NCBI GenBank assembly: GCA_964016885.1
Contig: OZ024743.1
Coordinates: 173,968,616 to 174,032,615 of the forward strand
Length of the DNA: 64,000 nt
Direction of reading: 5' to 3'
Source of the DNA: Eledone cirrhosa
Taxonomy: Eukaryota > Mollusca > Cephalopoda > Octopoda > Eledonidae
Part shown: positions 12,185 to 26,528 of the stretch, one piece after another
Layout: each line of letters opens with the position of its first letter
Position numbering within the stretch: the stretch's first letter is position 1
Translations under genes and position numbers: made by a program
Notes under the pieces: model-generated
Seen by the model: the letters and a program-made list of their open reading frames with translations, nothing else
What the model was told of the DNA's origin: nothing
Databases searched by the model: none

Positions 12185-12795
12185 ACCCTCTCTTAGTTGT
12201 CCTCCTCCAATACTACAGACACACACTCAGGGCTAGGGTATGAACGCTCTCCCAGTTGTCCTCCTCCAATACTACAGACACACACTCAGGGCTAGGGTAT
12301 GAACGCTCTCCCAGTTGTCCTCCTCCAATACTACAGACACACACTCAGGGCTAGGGTATGAACCCTCTCCCAGTTGTCCTCCTCCAATACTACAGACACA
12401 CACTCAGGGCTAGGGTATGTACCCTCTCTTAGTTGTCGTCTTCCAATACTACAGACACACACTCAGGGCTAGGGTATGAACGCTCTCCCAGTTGTCCTCT
12501 TCCAATACTACAGACACACACTCAGGGCTAGGGTATGAACGCTCTCCCAGTTGTCCTCCTCCAATACTACAGACACACACTCAGGGCTAGGGTATGAACC
12601 CTCTCCCAGTTGTCCTCCTCCAATACTACAGACACACACTCAGGGCTAGGGTATGAACGCTCTCCCAGTTGTCCTCCTCCAATACTACAGACACACACTC
12701 AGGGCTAGGGTATGTACCCTCTCTTAGTTGTCCTCTTCCAATACTACAGACACACACTCAGGGCTAGGGTATGAACGCTCTCCTAGTTGTCCTCC
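11742..12795. repeat. Core module 1 (block doublet + 10-mer cassette)
   Basis: The doublet occupies 11,742-12,205 and abuts a 590-bp cassette at 12,206-12,795. Cassette monomers in order: AACGCTCTCCCAG twice; AACCCTCTCCCAG; GTACCCTCTCTTAG with GTCGTCTTCC; AACGCTC with CCTCTTCC; AACGCTC; AACCCTCTCCCAG; AACGCTC; GTACCC with CCTCTTCC; AACGCTCTCCTAG. This is the reference cassette for the other copies. AACGC introduces a CpG that the consensus lacks. Confidence 0.88.
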
Positions 12796-12854
12796 TCCAA
12801 TACTACAGACACACACTCTGGGCTAGGGTATGAACCCTCTCTTAGTTGTCCTCC

Positions 12855-13086
12855 TCCAATACTACAGACACACACTCAGGGCTAGGGTATGAACCCTCTC
12901 TTAGGTGTCCTCCTCCAATACTAGACACACACTCAGGGCTAGGGTATGTACCCTCTCTTAGTTGTCATCCTCCAATACTAGACACACACTCAGGGCTAGG
13001 GTATGTACCCTCTCTTAGTTGTCCTCCTCCAATACTACAGACACACACTCAGGGCTAGGGTATGAACCCTCTCTTAGTTGTCCTCC
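12855..13086. repeat. GTCATCC-type 232-bp block, copy 2
   Basis: Same 59+57+57+59 layout, 60 bases after cassette 1. It differs from the other copies at its right end: the last monomer is preceded by ordinary GTCCTCC rather than GTCTTCC and is followed by a plain TATGAACCC monomer instead of the CTCCTAGATG and GTTCTCC set. An exchange therefore probably truncated the unit here. Confidence 0.75.
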
Positions 13087-15617
13087 TCCAATACTACAGA
13101 CACACACTCAGGGCTAGGGTATGAACCCTCTCTTAGTTGTCCTCCTCCAATACTACAGACACACACTCAGGGCTAGGGTATGAACCCTCTCCTAGTTGTC
13201 CTCCTCCAATACTACAGACACACACTCAGGGCTAGGGTATGAACCCTCTCTTAGTTGTCCTCCTCCAATACTACAGACACACACTCAGGGCTAGGGTATT
13301 AACCCTCTCTTAGTTGTCCTCCTCCAATACTACAGACACACACTCAGGGCTAGGGTATGAACCCTCTCTTAGTTGTCCTCCTCCAATACTACAGACACAC
13401 ACTCAGGGATAGGGTATGAACCCTCTTTTAGTTGTCCTCCTCCAATACTACAGACACACACTCAGGGCTAGGGTATGAACCCTCTATTAGTTGTCCTTCT
13501 CCAATACTACAGACACACACTCAGGGCTAGAGTATTAACCCTCTCTTAGTTGTCCTCCTCCAATACTACAGACACACACTCAGGGCTAGGGTATGAACCC
13601 TCTCTTAGTTGTCCTCCTCCAATACTACAGACACACACTCAGGGCTAGGGTATGAACCCTCTCTTAGTTGTCCTCCTCCAATACTACAGACACACACTCA
13701 GGGCTAGGGTATTAACCCTCTCTTAGTTGTCCTCCTCCAATACTACAGACACACATTCAGGGCTAGGGTATTAACCCTCTCTTAGTTGTCCTCCTCCAAT
13801 ACTACAGACACACACTCAGGGCTAGGGTATGAACCCTCTCTTAGTTGTCCTCCTCCAATACTACAGACACACACTCAGGGATAGGGTATGAACCCTCTTT
13901 TAGTTGTCCTCCTCCAATACTACAGACACACACTCAGGGCTAGGGTATGAACCCTCTATTAGTTGTCCTTCTCCAATACTACAGACACACACTCAGGGCT
14001 AGAGTATTAACCCTCTCTTAGTTGTCCTCCTCCAATACTACAGACACACACTCAGGGCTAGGGTATGAACCCTCTCTTAGTTGTCCTCCTCCAATACTAC
14101 AGACACACACTCAGGGCTAGGGTATGAACCCTCTTTTAGTTGTCCTCCTCCAATACTACAGACACACACTCAGGGCTAGGGTATTAACCCTCTCTTAGTT
14201 GTCCTCCTCCAATACTAGACACACACTCAGGGCTAGGGTATGAACCCTCTTTTAGTTGTCCTCCTCCAATACTACAGACACACACTCAGGGCTAGGGTAT
14301 TAACCCTCTCTTAGTTGTCCTCCTCCAATACTACAGACACACACTCAGGGCTAGGGTATGAACCCTCTCTTAGTTGTCCTCCTCCAATACTACAGACACA
14401 CACTCAGGGCTAGGGTATTAACCCTCTCTTAGTTGTCCTCCTCCAATACTACAGACACACACTCAGGGCTAGGGTATGAACCCTCTCTTAGTTGTCCTCC
14501 TCCAATACTACAGACACACACTCAGGGATAGGGTATGAACCCTCTTTTAGTTGTCCTCCTCCAATACTACAGACACACACTCAGGGCTAGGGTATGAACC
14601 CTCTATTAGTTGTCCTTCTCCAATACTACAGACACACACTCAGGGCTAGAGTATTAACCCTCTCTTAGTTGTCCTCCTCCAATACTACAGACACACACTC
14701 AGGGCTAGGGTATGAACCCTCTCTTAGTTGTCCTCCTCCAATACTACAGACACACACTCAGGGCTAGGGTATGAACCCTCTCTTAGTTGTCCTCCTCCAA
14801 TACTACAGACACACACTCAGGGCTAGGGTATTAACCCTCTCTTAGTTGTCCTCCTCCAATACTACAGACACACACTCAGGGCTAGGGTATTAACCCTCTC
14901 TTAGTTGTCCTCCTCCAATACTAGACACACACTCAGGGCTAGGGTATGAACCCTCTTTTAGTTGTCCTCCTCCAATACTACAGACACACACTCAGGGCTA
15001 GGGTATGAACCCTCTCTTAGTTGTCCTCCTCCAATACTACAGACACACACTCAGGGCTAGGGTATTAACCCTCTCTCAGTTGTCCTCCTCCAATACTACA
15101 GACACACACTCAGGGCTAGGGTATGAACCCTCTCTTAGTTGTCCTCCTCCAATACTACAGACACACACTCAGGGCTAGGGTATGAACCCTCTCTTAGTTG
15201 TCCTCCTCCAATACTACAGACACACACTCAGGGCTAGGGTATGAACCCTCTTTTAGTTGTCCTCCTCCAATACTACAGACACACACTCAGGGCTAGGGTA
15301 TGAACCCTCTCTTAGTTGTCCTCCTCCAATACTACAGACACACACTCAGGGCTAGGGTATTAACCCTCTCTTAGTTGTCCTCCTCCAATACTACAGACAC
15401 ACACTCAGGGCTAGGGTATGAACCCTCTCTTAGTTGTCCTCCTCCAATACTACAGACACACACTCAGGGCTAGGGTATGAACCCTCTCTTAGTTGTCCTC
15501 CTCCAATACTAGACACACACTCAGGGCTAGGGTATGAACCCTCTTTTAGTTGTCCTCCTCCAATACTACAGACACACACTCAGGGCTAGGGTATGAACCC
15601 TCTCTTAATTGTCCTCC

Positions 15618-15663
15618 TCCAATACTACAGACTAGGGTATGTACCCTCTCCTAGTTGTCCTCC
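15618..15663. repeat. 46-bp monomer with 13-bp deletion
   Basis: The monomer reads CTACAGAC directly joined to TAGGGTATG and has lost the CA tract end and CTCAGGGC. Its paralogue near 3,240 is full length. This is the largest internal deletion I saw in a single monomer in the window. Confidence 0.9.
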
Positions 15664-18600
15664 TCCAATACTACAGACACACACTCAGGGCTAGGGTATG
15701 AACCCTCTCTTAGTTGTCCTCCTCCAATACTACAGACACACACTCAGGGCTAGGGTATTAACCCTCTCTTAGTTGTCCTCCTCCAATACTAGACACACAC
15801 TCAGGGCTAGGGTATGAGCCCTCTTTTAGTTGTCCTCCTCCAATACTACAGACACACACTCAGGGCTAGGGTATGAACCCTCTCTTAGTTGTCCTCCTCC
15901 AATACTACAGACACACACTCAGGGCTAGGGTATTAACCCTCTCTTAGTTGTCCTCCTCCAATACTACAGACACACACTCAGGGCTAGGGTATGAACCCTC
16001 TCTTAGTTGTCCTCCTCCAATACTACAGACACACACTCAGGGCTAGGGTATGAACCCTCTCTTAGTTGTCCTCCTCCAATACTACAGACACACACTCAGG
16101 GCTAGGGTATGAACCCTCTTTTAGTTGTCCTCCTCCAATACTACAGACACACACTCAGGGCTAGGGTATTAACCCTCTCTTAGTTGTCCTCCTCCAATAC
16201 TAGACACACACTCAGGGCTAGGGTATGAACCCTCTCTTAGTTGTCCTCCTCCAATACTACAGACACACACTCAGGGCTAGGGTATGAACCCTCTCTTAGT
16301 TGTCCTCCTCCAATACTACAGACACACACTCAGGGCTAGGGTATTAACCCTCTCTTTGTTGTCCTCCTCCAATACTACAGACACACACTCAGGGCTAGGG
16401 TATGAACCCTCTCTTATTTGTCCTCCTCCAATACTACAGACACACACTCAGGGCTAGGGTATTAACCCTCTCTTAGTTGTCCTCCTCCAATACTACAGAC
16501 ACACACTCAGGGCTAGGGTATGAACCCTCTCTTAGTTGTCCTCCTCCAATACTACAGACACACACTCAGGGCTAGGGTATTAACCCTCTCTTAGTTGTCC
16601 TCCTCCAATACTACAGACACACACTCAGGGCTAGGGTATGAACCCTCTCTTAGTTGTCCTCCTCCAATACTACAGACACACACTCAGGGCTAGGGTATGA
16701 ACCCTCTTTTAGTTGTCCTCCTCCAATACTACAGACACACACTCAGGGCTAGGGTATGAACCCTCTATTAGTTGTCCTTCTCCAATACTACAGACACACA
16801 CTCAGGGCTAGAGTATTAACCCTCTCTTAGTTGTCCTCCTCCAATACTACAGACACACACTCAGGGCTAGGGTATGAACCCTCTCTTAGTTGTCCTCCTC
16901 CAATACTACAGACACACACTCAGGGCTAGGGTATGAACCCTCTCTTAGTTGTCCTCCTCCAATACTACAGACACACACTCAGGGCTAGGGTATTAACCCT
17001 CTCTTAGTTGTCCTCCTCCAATACTACAGACACACACTCAGGGCTAGGGTATTAACCCTCTCTTAGTTGTCCTCCTCCAATACTAGACACACACTCAGGG
17101 CTAGGGTATGAACCCTCTTTTAGTTGTCCTCCTCTAATACTACAGACACACATTCAGGGCTAGGGTATGAACCCTCTCTTAGTTGTCCTCCTCCAATACT
17201 ACAGACACACACTCAGGGCTAGGGTATGAACCCTCTTTTAGTTGTCCTCCTCCAATACTACAGACACACACTCAGAGCTAGGGTATTAACCCTCTCTTAG
17301 TTGTCCTCCTCCAATACTAGACACACACTCAGGGCTAGGGTATGAACCCTCTTTTAGTTGTCCTCCTCCAATACTACAGACACACACTCAGGGCTAGGGT
17401 ATGAACCCTCTCTTAGTTGCCCTCCTCCAATACTACAGACACACACTCAGGGCTAGGGTATTAACCCTCTCTTAGTTGTCCTCCTCCAATACTACAGACA
17501 CACACTCAGGGCTAGGGTATGAACCCTCTCTTAGTTGTCCTCCTCCAATACTACAGACACACACTCAGGGCTAGGGTATGAACCCTCTCTTAGTTGTCCT
17601 CCTCCAATACTACAGACACACACTCAGGGCTAGGGTATTAACCCTCTCTTAGTTGTCCTCCTCCAATACTACAGACACACACTCAGGGCTAGGGTATTAA
17701 CCCTCTCTTAGTTGTCCTCCTCCAATACTAGACACACACTCAGGGCTAGGGTATGAACCCTCTTTTAGTTGTCCTCCTCCAATACTACAGACACACACTC
17801 AGGGCTAGGGTATGTAACCTCTCCTAGTTGTCCTCCTCCAATACTACAGACACACACTCAGGGCTAGGGTATGAACCCTCTCTTAGTTGTCCTCCTCCAA
17901 TACTACAGACACACACTCAGGGCTAGGGTATGAACCCTCTCTTAGTTGTCGTCCTCCAATACTAGACACACACTCAGGGCTAGGGTATGAACCCTCTCTT
18001 AGTTGTCCTCCTCCAATACTACAGACACACACTCAGGGCTAGGGTATGAACCCTCTCTTAGGTGTCCTCCTCCAATACTACAGACACACACTCAGAGCTA
18101 GGGTATGAACCCTCTCTTAGTTGTCCTCCTCCAATACTACAGACACACACTCAGGGCTAGGGTATGAACCCTCTCTTAGGTGTCCTCCTCCAATACTAGA
18201 CACACACTCAGGGCTAGGGTATGAACCCTCTCTTAGTTGTCCTCCTCCAATACTACAGACACACACTCAGGGCTAGGGTATGAACCCTCTCTTAGTTGTC
18301 ATCCTCCAATACTAGACACACACTCAGGGCTAGGGTATGTACCCTCTCTTAGTTGTCTTTCTCCAATACTACAGACACACACTCAGGGCTAGGGTATGTA
18401 CCCTCTCCTAGATGTCCTCCTCCAATACTACAGACACACACTCAGGGCTAGGGTATGAACCCTCTCTTAGTTGTCCTCCTCCAATACTACAGACACACAC
18501 TCAGGGCTAGGGTATGAACCCTCTCTTAGTTGTCCTCCTCCAATACTACAGACACACACTCGGGGCTAGGGTATGTACCCTCTCCCAGTTGTTCTCCTCC

Positions 18601-20009
18601 AATACTACAGACACACACTCAGGGCTAGGGTATGAACCCTCTCTTAGTTGTCCTCCTCCAATACTACAGACACACACTCAGGGCTAGGGTATGAACCCTC
18701 TCCTAGTTGTCCTCCTCCAATACTACAGACACACACTCAGGGCTAGGGTATGAACCCTCTCTTAGTTGTCCTCCTCCAATACTACAGACACACACTCAGG
18801 GCTAGGGTATGAACCCTCTCCTAGTTGTCCTCCTCCAATACTACAGACACACACTCAAGGCTAGGGTATGAACCCTCTATTAGTTGTCCTCCTCCAATAC
18901 TACAGACACACACTCAGGGCTAGGGTATTAACCCTCTCTTAGTTGTCCTCCTCCAATACTACAGACACACACTCAGGGCTAGGGTATGAACCCTCTCTTA
19001 GTTGTCCTCCTCCAATACTACAGACACACACTCAGGGCTAGGGTATTAACCCTCTCTTAGTTGTCCTCCTCCAATACTACAGACACACACTCAGGGCTAG
19101 GGTATGAACCCTCTCTTAGTTGTCCTCCTCCAATACTACAGACACACACTCAGGGCTAGGGTATTAACCCTCTCTTAGTTGTCCTCCTCCAATACTACAG
19201 ACACACACTCAGGGCTAGGGTATGAACCCTCTCTTAGTTGTCCTCCTCCAATACTACAGACACACACTCAGGGCTAGGGTATGAACCCTCTTTTAGTTGT
19301 CCTCCTCCAATACTACAGACACAGACTCAGGGCTAGGGTATGAACCCTCTATTAGTTGTCCTTCTCCAATACTACAGACACACACTCAGGGCTAGAGTAT
19401 TAACCCTCTCTTAGTTGTCCTCCTCCAATACTACAGACACACACTCAGGGCTAGGGTATGAACCCTCTCTTAGTTGTCCTCCTCCAATACTACAGACACA
19501 CACTCAGGGCTAGGGTATGAACCCTCTCTGAGTTGTCCTCCTCCAATACTACAGACACACACTCAGGGCTAGGGTATTAACCCTCTCTTAGTTGTCCTCC
19601 TCCAATACTACAGACAGACACTCAGGGCTAGGGTATTAACCCTCTCTTAGTTGTCCTCCTCCAATACTAGACACACACTCAGGGCTAGGGTATGTACCCT
19701 CTCCTAGTTGTCCTCCTCCAATACTACAGACACACACTCAGGGCTAGGGTATGAACCCTCTCTTAGTTGTCCTCCTCCAATACTACAGACACACACTCAG
19801 GGCTAGGGTATGACCCCTCTCTTAGTTGTCGTCCTCCAATACTAGACACACACTCAGGGCTAGGGTATGAACCCTCTCTTAGTTGTCCTCCTCCAATACT
19901 ACAGACACACACTCAGGGCTAGGGTATGAACCCTCTCTTAGTTGTCCTCCTCCAATACTACAGACACACACTCAGAGCTAGGGTATGAACCCTCTCTTAG
20001 TTGTCCTCC

Positions 20010-21063
20010 TCCAATACTACAGACACACACTCAGGGCTAGGGTATGAACCCTCTCTTAGGTGTCCTCCTCCAATACTAGACACACACTCAGGGCTAGGGT
20101 ATGTACCCTCTCTTAGTTGTCGTCCTCCAATACTAGACACACACTCAGGGCTAGGGTATGTACCCTCTCTTAGTTGTCTTCCTCCAATACTACAGACACA
20201 CACTCAGGGCTAGGGTATGTACCTTCTCCTAGTTGTCCTCCTCCAATACTACAGACACACACTCTGGGCTAGGGTATGAACCCTCTCTTAGGTGTCCTCC
20301 TCCAATACTAGACACACACCCAGGGCTAGGGTATGTACCCTCTCTTAGTTGTCGTCCTCCAATACTAGACACACACTCAGGGCAAGGGTATGTACCCTCT
20401 CTTAGTTGTCTTCCTCCAATACTACAGACACACACTCAGGGCTAGGGTATGTACCCTCTCTTAGTTGTCCTCCTCCAATACTACAGACACACACTCAGGG
20501 CTAGGGTATGAACGCTCTCCCAGTTGTCCTCCTCCAATACTACAGACACACACTCAGGGCTAGGGTATGAACGCTCTCGCAGTTGTCCTCCTCCAATACT
20601 ACAGACACACACTCAGGGCTAGGGTATGAACCCTCTCCCAGTTGTCCTCCTCCAATACTACAGACACACACTCAGGGCTAGGGTATGTACCCTCTCTTAG
20701 TTGTCGTCTTCCAATACTACAGACACACACTCAGGGCTAGGGTATGAACGCTCTCCCAGTTGTCCTCTTCCAATACTACAGACACACACTCAGGGCTAGG
20801 GTATGAACGCTCTCCCAGTTGTCCTCCTCCAATACTACAGACACACACTCAGGGCTAGGGTATGAACCCTCTCCCAGTTGTCCTCCTCCAATACTACAGA
20901 CACACACTCAGGGCTAGGGTATGAACGCTCTCCCAGTTGTCCTCCTCCAATACTACAGACACACACTCAGGGCTAGGGTATGTACCCTCTCTTAGTTGTC
21001 CTCTTCCAATACTACAGACACACACTCAGGGCTAGGGTATGAACGCTCTCCTAGTTGTCCTCC
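20010..21063. repeat. Core module 2 (block doublet + 10-mer cassette)
   Basis: Doublet at 20,010-20,473 and cassette at 20,474-21,063, in the same monomer order as module 1, which lies 8,268 bp upstream. The second cassette monomer reads AACGCTCTCGCAG, a change not present in the duplicate 6,519 bp downstream. Confidence 0.88.
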
Positions 21064-21122
21064 TCCAATACTACAGACACACACTCTGGGCTAGGGTATG
21101 AACCCTCTCTTAGTTGTCCTCC

Positions 21123-21354
21123 TCCAATACTACAGACACACACTCAGGGCTAGGGTATGAACCCTCTCTTAGGTGTCCTCCTCCAATACTAGACACACAC
21201 TCAGGGCTAGGGTATGTACCCTCTCTTAGTTGTCATCCTCCAATACTAGACACACACTCAGGGCTAGGGTATGTACCCTCTCTTAGTTGTCTTCCTCCAA
21301 TACTACAGACACACACTCAGGGCTAGGGTATGTACCCTCTCCTAGATGTCCTCC
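21123..21354. repeat. GTCATCC-type 232-bp block, copy 3
   Basis: Follows cassette 2 after one CTCTGGGC monomer. It is complete, with GTCATCC, GTCTTCC, then CTCCTAGATG, and GTTCTCC about 180 bp later, which is the standard order of the flanking HOR. Confidence 0.85.
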
Positions 21355-24300
21355 TCCAATACTACAGACACACACTCAGGGCTAGGGTATGAACCCTCTC
21401 TTAGTTGTCCTCCTCCAATACTACAGACACACACTCAGGGCTAGGGTATGAACCCTCTCTTAGTTGTCCTCCTCCAATACTACAGACACACACTCAGGGC
21501 TAGGGTATGTACCCTCTCCCAGTTGTTCTCCTCCAATACTACAGACACACACTCAGGGCTAGGGTATGAACCCTCTCTTAGTTGTCCTCCTCCAATACTA
21601 CAGACACACACTCAGGGCTAGGGTATGAACCCTCTCCTAGTTGTCCTCCTCCAATACTACAGACACACACTCAGGGCTAGGGTATGAACCCTCTCTTAGT
21701 TGTCCTCCTCCAATACTACAGACACACACTCAGGGCTAGGGTATGAACCCTCTCTTAGTTGTCCTCCTCCAATACTACAGACACACACTCAGGGCTAGGG
21801 TATGAACCCTCTCCTAGTTGTCCTCCTCCAATACTACAGACACACACTCAGGGCTAGGGTATGAACCCTCTCTTAGTTGTCCTCCTCCAATACTACAGAC
21901 ACACACTCAGGGCTAGGGTATTAACCCTCTCTTTGTTGTCCTCCTCCAATACTACAGACACACACTCAGGGCTAGGGTATGAACCCTCTCTTAGTTGTCC
22001 TCCTCCAATACTACAGACACACACTCAGGGCTAGGGTATTAACCCTCTCTTAGTTGTCCTCCTCCAATACTACAGACACACACTCAGGGCTAGGGTATGA
22101 ACCCTCTCTTAGTTGTCCTCCTCCAATACTACAGACACACACTCAGGGCTAGGGTATTAACCCTCTCTTAGTTGTCCTCCTCCAATACTACAGACACACA
22201 CTCAGGGCTAGGGTATGAACCCTCTCTTAGTTGTCCTCCTCCAATACTACAGACACACACTCAGGGCTAGGGTATGAACCCTCTTTTAGTTGTCCTCCTC
22301 CAATACTACAGACACACACTCAGGGCTAGTGTATGAACCCTCTATTAGTTGTCCTTCTCCAATACTACAGACACACACTCAGGGCTAGAGTATTAACCCT
22401 CTCTTAGTTGTCCTCCTCCAATACTACAGACACACACTCAGGGCTAGGGTATGAACCCTCTCTTAGTTGTCCTCCTCCAATACTACAGACACACACTCAG
22501 GGCTAGGGTATGAACCCTCTCTTAGTTGTCCTCCTCCAATACTACAGACACACACTCAGGGCTAGGGTATTAACCCTCTCTTAGTTGTCCTCCTCCAATA
22601 CTACAGACACACACTCAGGGCTAGGGTATTAACCCTCTCTTAGTTGTCCTCCTCCAATATTAGACACACACTCAGGGCTAGGGTATGAACCCTCTTTTAG
22701 TTGTCCTCCTCCAATACTACAGACACACACTCAGGGCTAGGGTATGAACCCTCTCTTAGTTGTCCTCCTCCAATACTACAGACACACACTCAGGGCTAGG
22801 GTATTAACCCTCTCTTAGTTGTCCTCCTCCAATACTACAGACACACACTCAGGGCTAGGGTATGAACCCTCTCTTAGTTGTCCTCCTCCAATACTACAGA
22901 CACACACTCAGGGCTAGGGTATGAACCCTCTCTTAGTTGTCCTCCTCCAATACTACAGACACACACTCAGGGCTAGGGTATGAACCCTCTTTTAGTTGTC
23001 CTCCTCCAATACTACAGACACACACTCAGGGCTAGGGTATTAACCCTCTCTTAGTTGTCCTCCTCCAATACTAGACACACACTCAGGGCTAGGGTATGAA
23101 CCCTCTTTTAGTTGTCCTCCTCCAATACTACAGACACACACTCAGGGCTAGGGTATGATCCCTCTCTTAGTTGCCCTCCTCCAATACTACAGACACACAC
23201 TCAGGGCTAGGGTATTAACCCTCTCTTAGTTGTCCTCCTCCAATACTACAGACACACACTCAGGGCTAGGGTATGAACCCTCTCTTAGTTGTCCTCCTCC
23301 AATACTACAGACACACACTCAGGGCTAGGGTATGAACCCTCTCTTAGTTGTCCTCCTCCAATACTACAGACACACACTCAGGGCTAGGGTATTAACCCTC
23401 TCTTAGTTGCCCTCCTCCAATACTACAGACACACACTCAGGGCTAGGGTATGAACCCTCTCTTAGTTGTCCTCCTCCAATACTACAGACACACACTCAGG
23501 GCTAGGGTATGAACCCTCTCTTAGTTGTCCTCCTCCAATACTACAGACACACACTCAGGGCTAGGGTATTAACCCTCTTTTAGTTGTCCTCCTCCAGTAC
23601 TACAGACACACACTCAGGGCTAGGGTATTAACCCTCTCTTAGTTGTCCTCCTCCAATACTAGACACACACTCAGGGCTAGGGTATGAACCTTCTTTTAGT
23701 TGTCCTCCTCCAATACTACAGACACACACTCAGGGCTAGGGTATGAACCCTCTCTTAGTTGCCCTCCTCCAATACTACAGACACACACTCAGGGCTAGGG
23801 TATTAACCCTCTCTTAGTTGTCCTCCTCCAATACTACAGACACACACTCAGGGCTAGGGTATGAACCCTCTCTTAGTTGTCCTCCTCCAATACTACAGAC
23901 ACACACTCAGGGCTAGGGTATGAACCCTCTCTTAGTTGTCCTCCTCCAATACTACAGACACACACTCAGGGCTAGGGTATTAACCCTCTCTTAGTTGTCC
24001 TCCTCCAATACTACAGACACACACTCAGGGCTAGGGTATTAACCCTCTCTTAGTTGTCCTCCTCCAATACTAGACACACACTCAGGGCTAGGGTATGAAC
24101 CCTCTTTTAGTTGTCCTCCTCCAATACTACAGACACACACTCAGGGCTAGGGTATGTAACCTCTCCTAGTTGTCCTCCTCCAATACTACAGACACACACT
24201 CAGGGCTAGGGTATGAACCCTCTCTTAGTTGTCCTCCTCCAATACTACAGACACACACTCAGGGCTAGGGTATGTAACCTCTCCTAGTTGTCCTCCTCCA

Positions 24301-24648
24301 ATACTACAGACACACACTCAGGGCTAGGGTATGAACCCTCTCTTAGTTGTCCTCCTCCAATACTACAGACACACACTCAGGGCTAGGGTATGAACCCTCT
24401 CTTAGTTGTCGTCCTCCAATACTAGACACACACTCAGGGCTAGGGTATGAACCCTCTATTAGTTGTCCTTCTCCAATACTACAGACACACACTCAGGGCT
24501 AGGGTATGAACCCTCTCTTAGTTGTCCTCCTCCAATACTACAGACACACACTCAGGGCTAGGGTATGAACCCTCTCTTAGGTGTCCTCCTCCAATACTAC
24601 AGACACACACTCAGAGCTAGGGTATGAACCCTCTCTTAGTTGTCCTCC

Positions 24649-24880
24649 TCCAATACTACAGACACACACTCAGCGCTAGGGTATGAACCCTCTCTTAGGT
24701 GTCCTCCTCCAATACTAGACACACACTCAGGGCTAGGGTATGTACCCTCTCTTAGTTGTCATCCTCCAATACTAGACACACACTCAGGGCTAGGGTATGT
24801 ACCCTCTCTTAGTTGTCTTCCTCCAATACTACAGACACACACTCAGGGCTAGGGTATGTACCCTCTCCTAGATGTCCTCC
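24649..24880. repeat. GTCATCC-type 232-bp block, copy 4
   Basis: A second block of this type within the same 6.5-kb unit, marked by the private CAGCGCTAGG. It is preceded by TATGTAACC monomers and a CTATTAG/GTCCTTCTCC monomer, and is not associated with a cassette. It is followed by CTCCTAGATG and GTTCTCC as usual. Confidence 0.85.
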
Positions 24881-26528
24881 TCCAATACTACAGACACACA
24901 CTCAGGGCTAGGGTATGAACCCTCTCTTAGTTGTCCTCCTCCAATACTACAGACACACACTCAGGGCTAGGGTATGAACCCTCTCTTAGTTGTCCTCCTC
25001 CAATACTACAGACACACACTCAGGGCTAGGGTATGTACCCTCTCCCAGTTGTTCTCCTCCAATACTACAGACACACACTCAGGGCTAGGGTATGAACCCT
25101 CTCTTAGTTGTCCTCCTCCAATACTACAGACACACACTCAGGGCTAGGGTATGAACCCTCTCCTAGTTGTCCTCCTCCAATACTACAGACACACACTCAG
25201 GGCTAGGGTATGAACCCTCTCTTAGTTGTCCTCCTCCAATACTACAGACACACACTCAGGGCTAGGGTATGAACCCGCTCCTAGTTGTCCTCCTCCAATA
25301 CTACAGACACACACTCAGGGCTAGGGTATGAACCCTCTCTTAGTTGTCCTCCTCCAATACTACAGACACACACTCAGGGCTAGGGTATGAACCCTCTCTT
25401 AGTTGTCCTCCTCCAATACTACAGACACACACTCAGGGCTAGGGTATTAACCCTCTCTTAGTTGTCCTCCTCCAATACTACAGACACACACTCAGGGCTA
25501 GGGTATGAACCCTCTCTTAGTTGTCCTCCTCCAATACTACAGACACACACTCAGGGCTAGGGTATTAACCCTCTCTTAGTTGTCCTCCTCCAATACTACA
25601 GACACACACTCAGGGCTAGGGTATGAACCCTCTCTTAGTTGTCCTCCTCCAATACTACAGACACACACTCAGGGCTAGGGTATTAACCCTCTCTTAGTTG
25701 TCCTCCTCCAATACTACAGACACACACTCAGGGCTAGGGTATGAACCCTCTCTTAGTTGTCCTCCTCCAATACTACAGACACACACTCAGGGCTAGGGTA
25801 TGAACCCTCTTTTAGTTGTCCTCCTCCAATACTACAGACACAGACTCAGGGCTAGGGTATGAACCCTCTATTAGTTGTCCTTCTCCAATACTACAGACAC
25901 ACACTCAGGGCTAGAGTATTAACCCTCTCTTAGTTGTCCTCCTCCAATACTACAGACACACACTCAGGGCTAGGGTATGAACCCTCTCTTAGTTGTCCTC
26001 CTCCAATACTACAGACACACACTCAGGGCTAGGGTATGAACCCTCTCTGAGTTGTCCTCCTCCAATACTACAGACACACACTCAGGGCTAGGGTATTAAC
26101 CCTCTCTTAGTTGTCCTCCTCCAATACTACAGACAGACACTCAGGGCTAGGGTATTAACCCTCTCTTAGTTGTCCTCCTCCAATACTAGACACACACTCA
26201 GGGCTAGGGTATGTACCCTCTCCTAGTTGTCCTCCTCCAATACTACAGACACACACTCAGGGCTAGGGTATGAACCCTCTCTTAGTTGTCCTCCTCCAAT
26301 ACTACAGACACACACTCAGGGCTAGGGTATGACCCCTCTCTTAGTTGTCGTCCTCCAATACTAGACACACACTCAGGGCTAGGGTATGAACCCTCTCTTA
26401 GTTGTCCTCCTCCAATACTACAGACACACACTCAGGGCTAGGGTATGAACCCTCTCTTAGTTGTCCTCCTCCAATACTACAGACACACACTCAGAGCTAG
26501 GGTATGAACCCTCTCTTAGTTGTCCTCC

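Larger units (their letters stand above)
12796..18879. repeat. Flanking-class filler with older paralogues
   Basis: After a CTCTGGGC monomer and a GTCATCC block, this stretch is mainly TATGAACCC/TATTAACCC filler. About 15.2-16.4 kb parallels 2.9-4.0 kb, and 16.3-18.9 kb parallels 5.0-7.7 kb (offset 11,316 then 11,139 bp). The CTCGGGGC variant at 18,560 is shared with 7,421. It contains three linked three-monomer modules between 13.4 and 14.7 kb and one near 16.8 kb. No gene or unique insert is seen. Confidence 0.8.
18880..25398. repeat. 6,519-bp tandem duplication, copy A
   Basis: Landmarks repeat exactly 6,519 bp downstream. Private variants shared by both copies include CTCTCTGAG at 19,524, GCTAGTGTATG at 22,325, CCAATATTAGAC at 22,655, TATGATCCC at 23,155, CTCCAGTAC at 23,593, AACCTTC at 23,686, CAGCGCTAGG at 24,671 and AACCCGCTC at 25,272. 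Identity with the offset extends over 18,880-25,683. The length fits 96 monomers of 59 bp plus 15 of 57 bp. A private CTCTCGCAG lies near 20,575. Confidence 0.88.

Noticed and set aside
15618..15663. Possible insertion site or breakpoint of a mobile element
   Set aside because: It is a simple 13-bp deletion with repeat sequence continuing in register on both sides; no foreign bases or target-site duplication.
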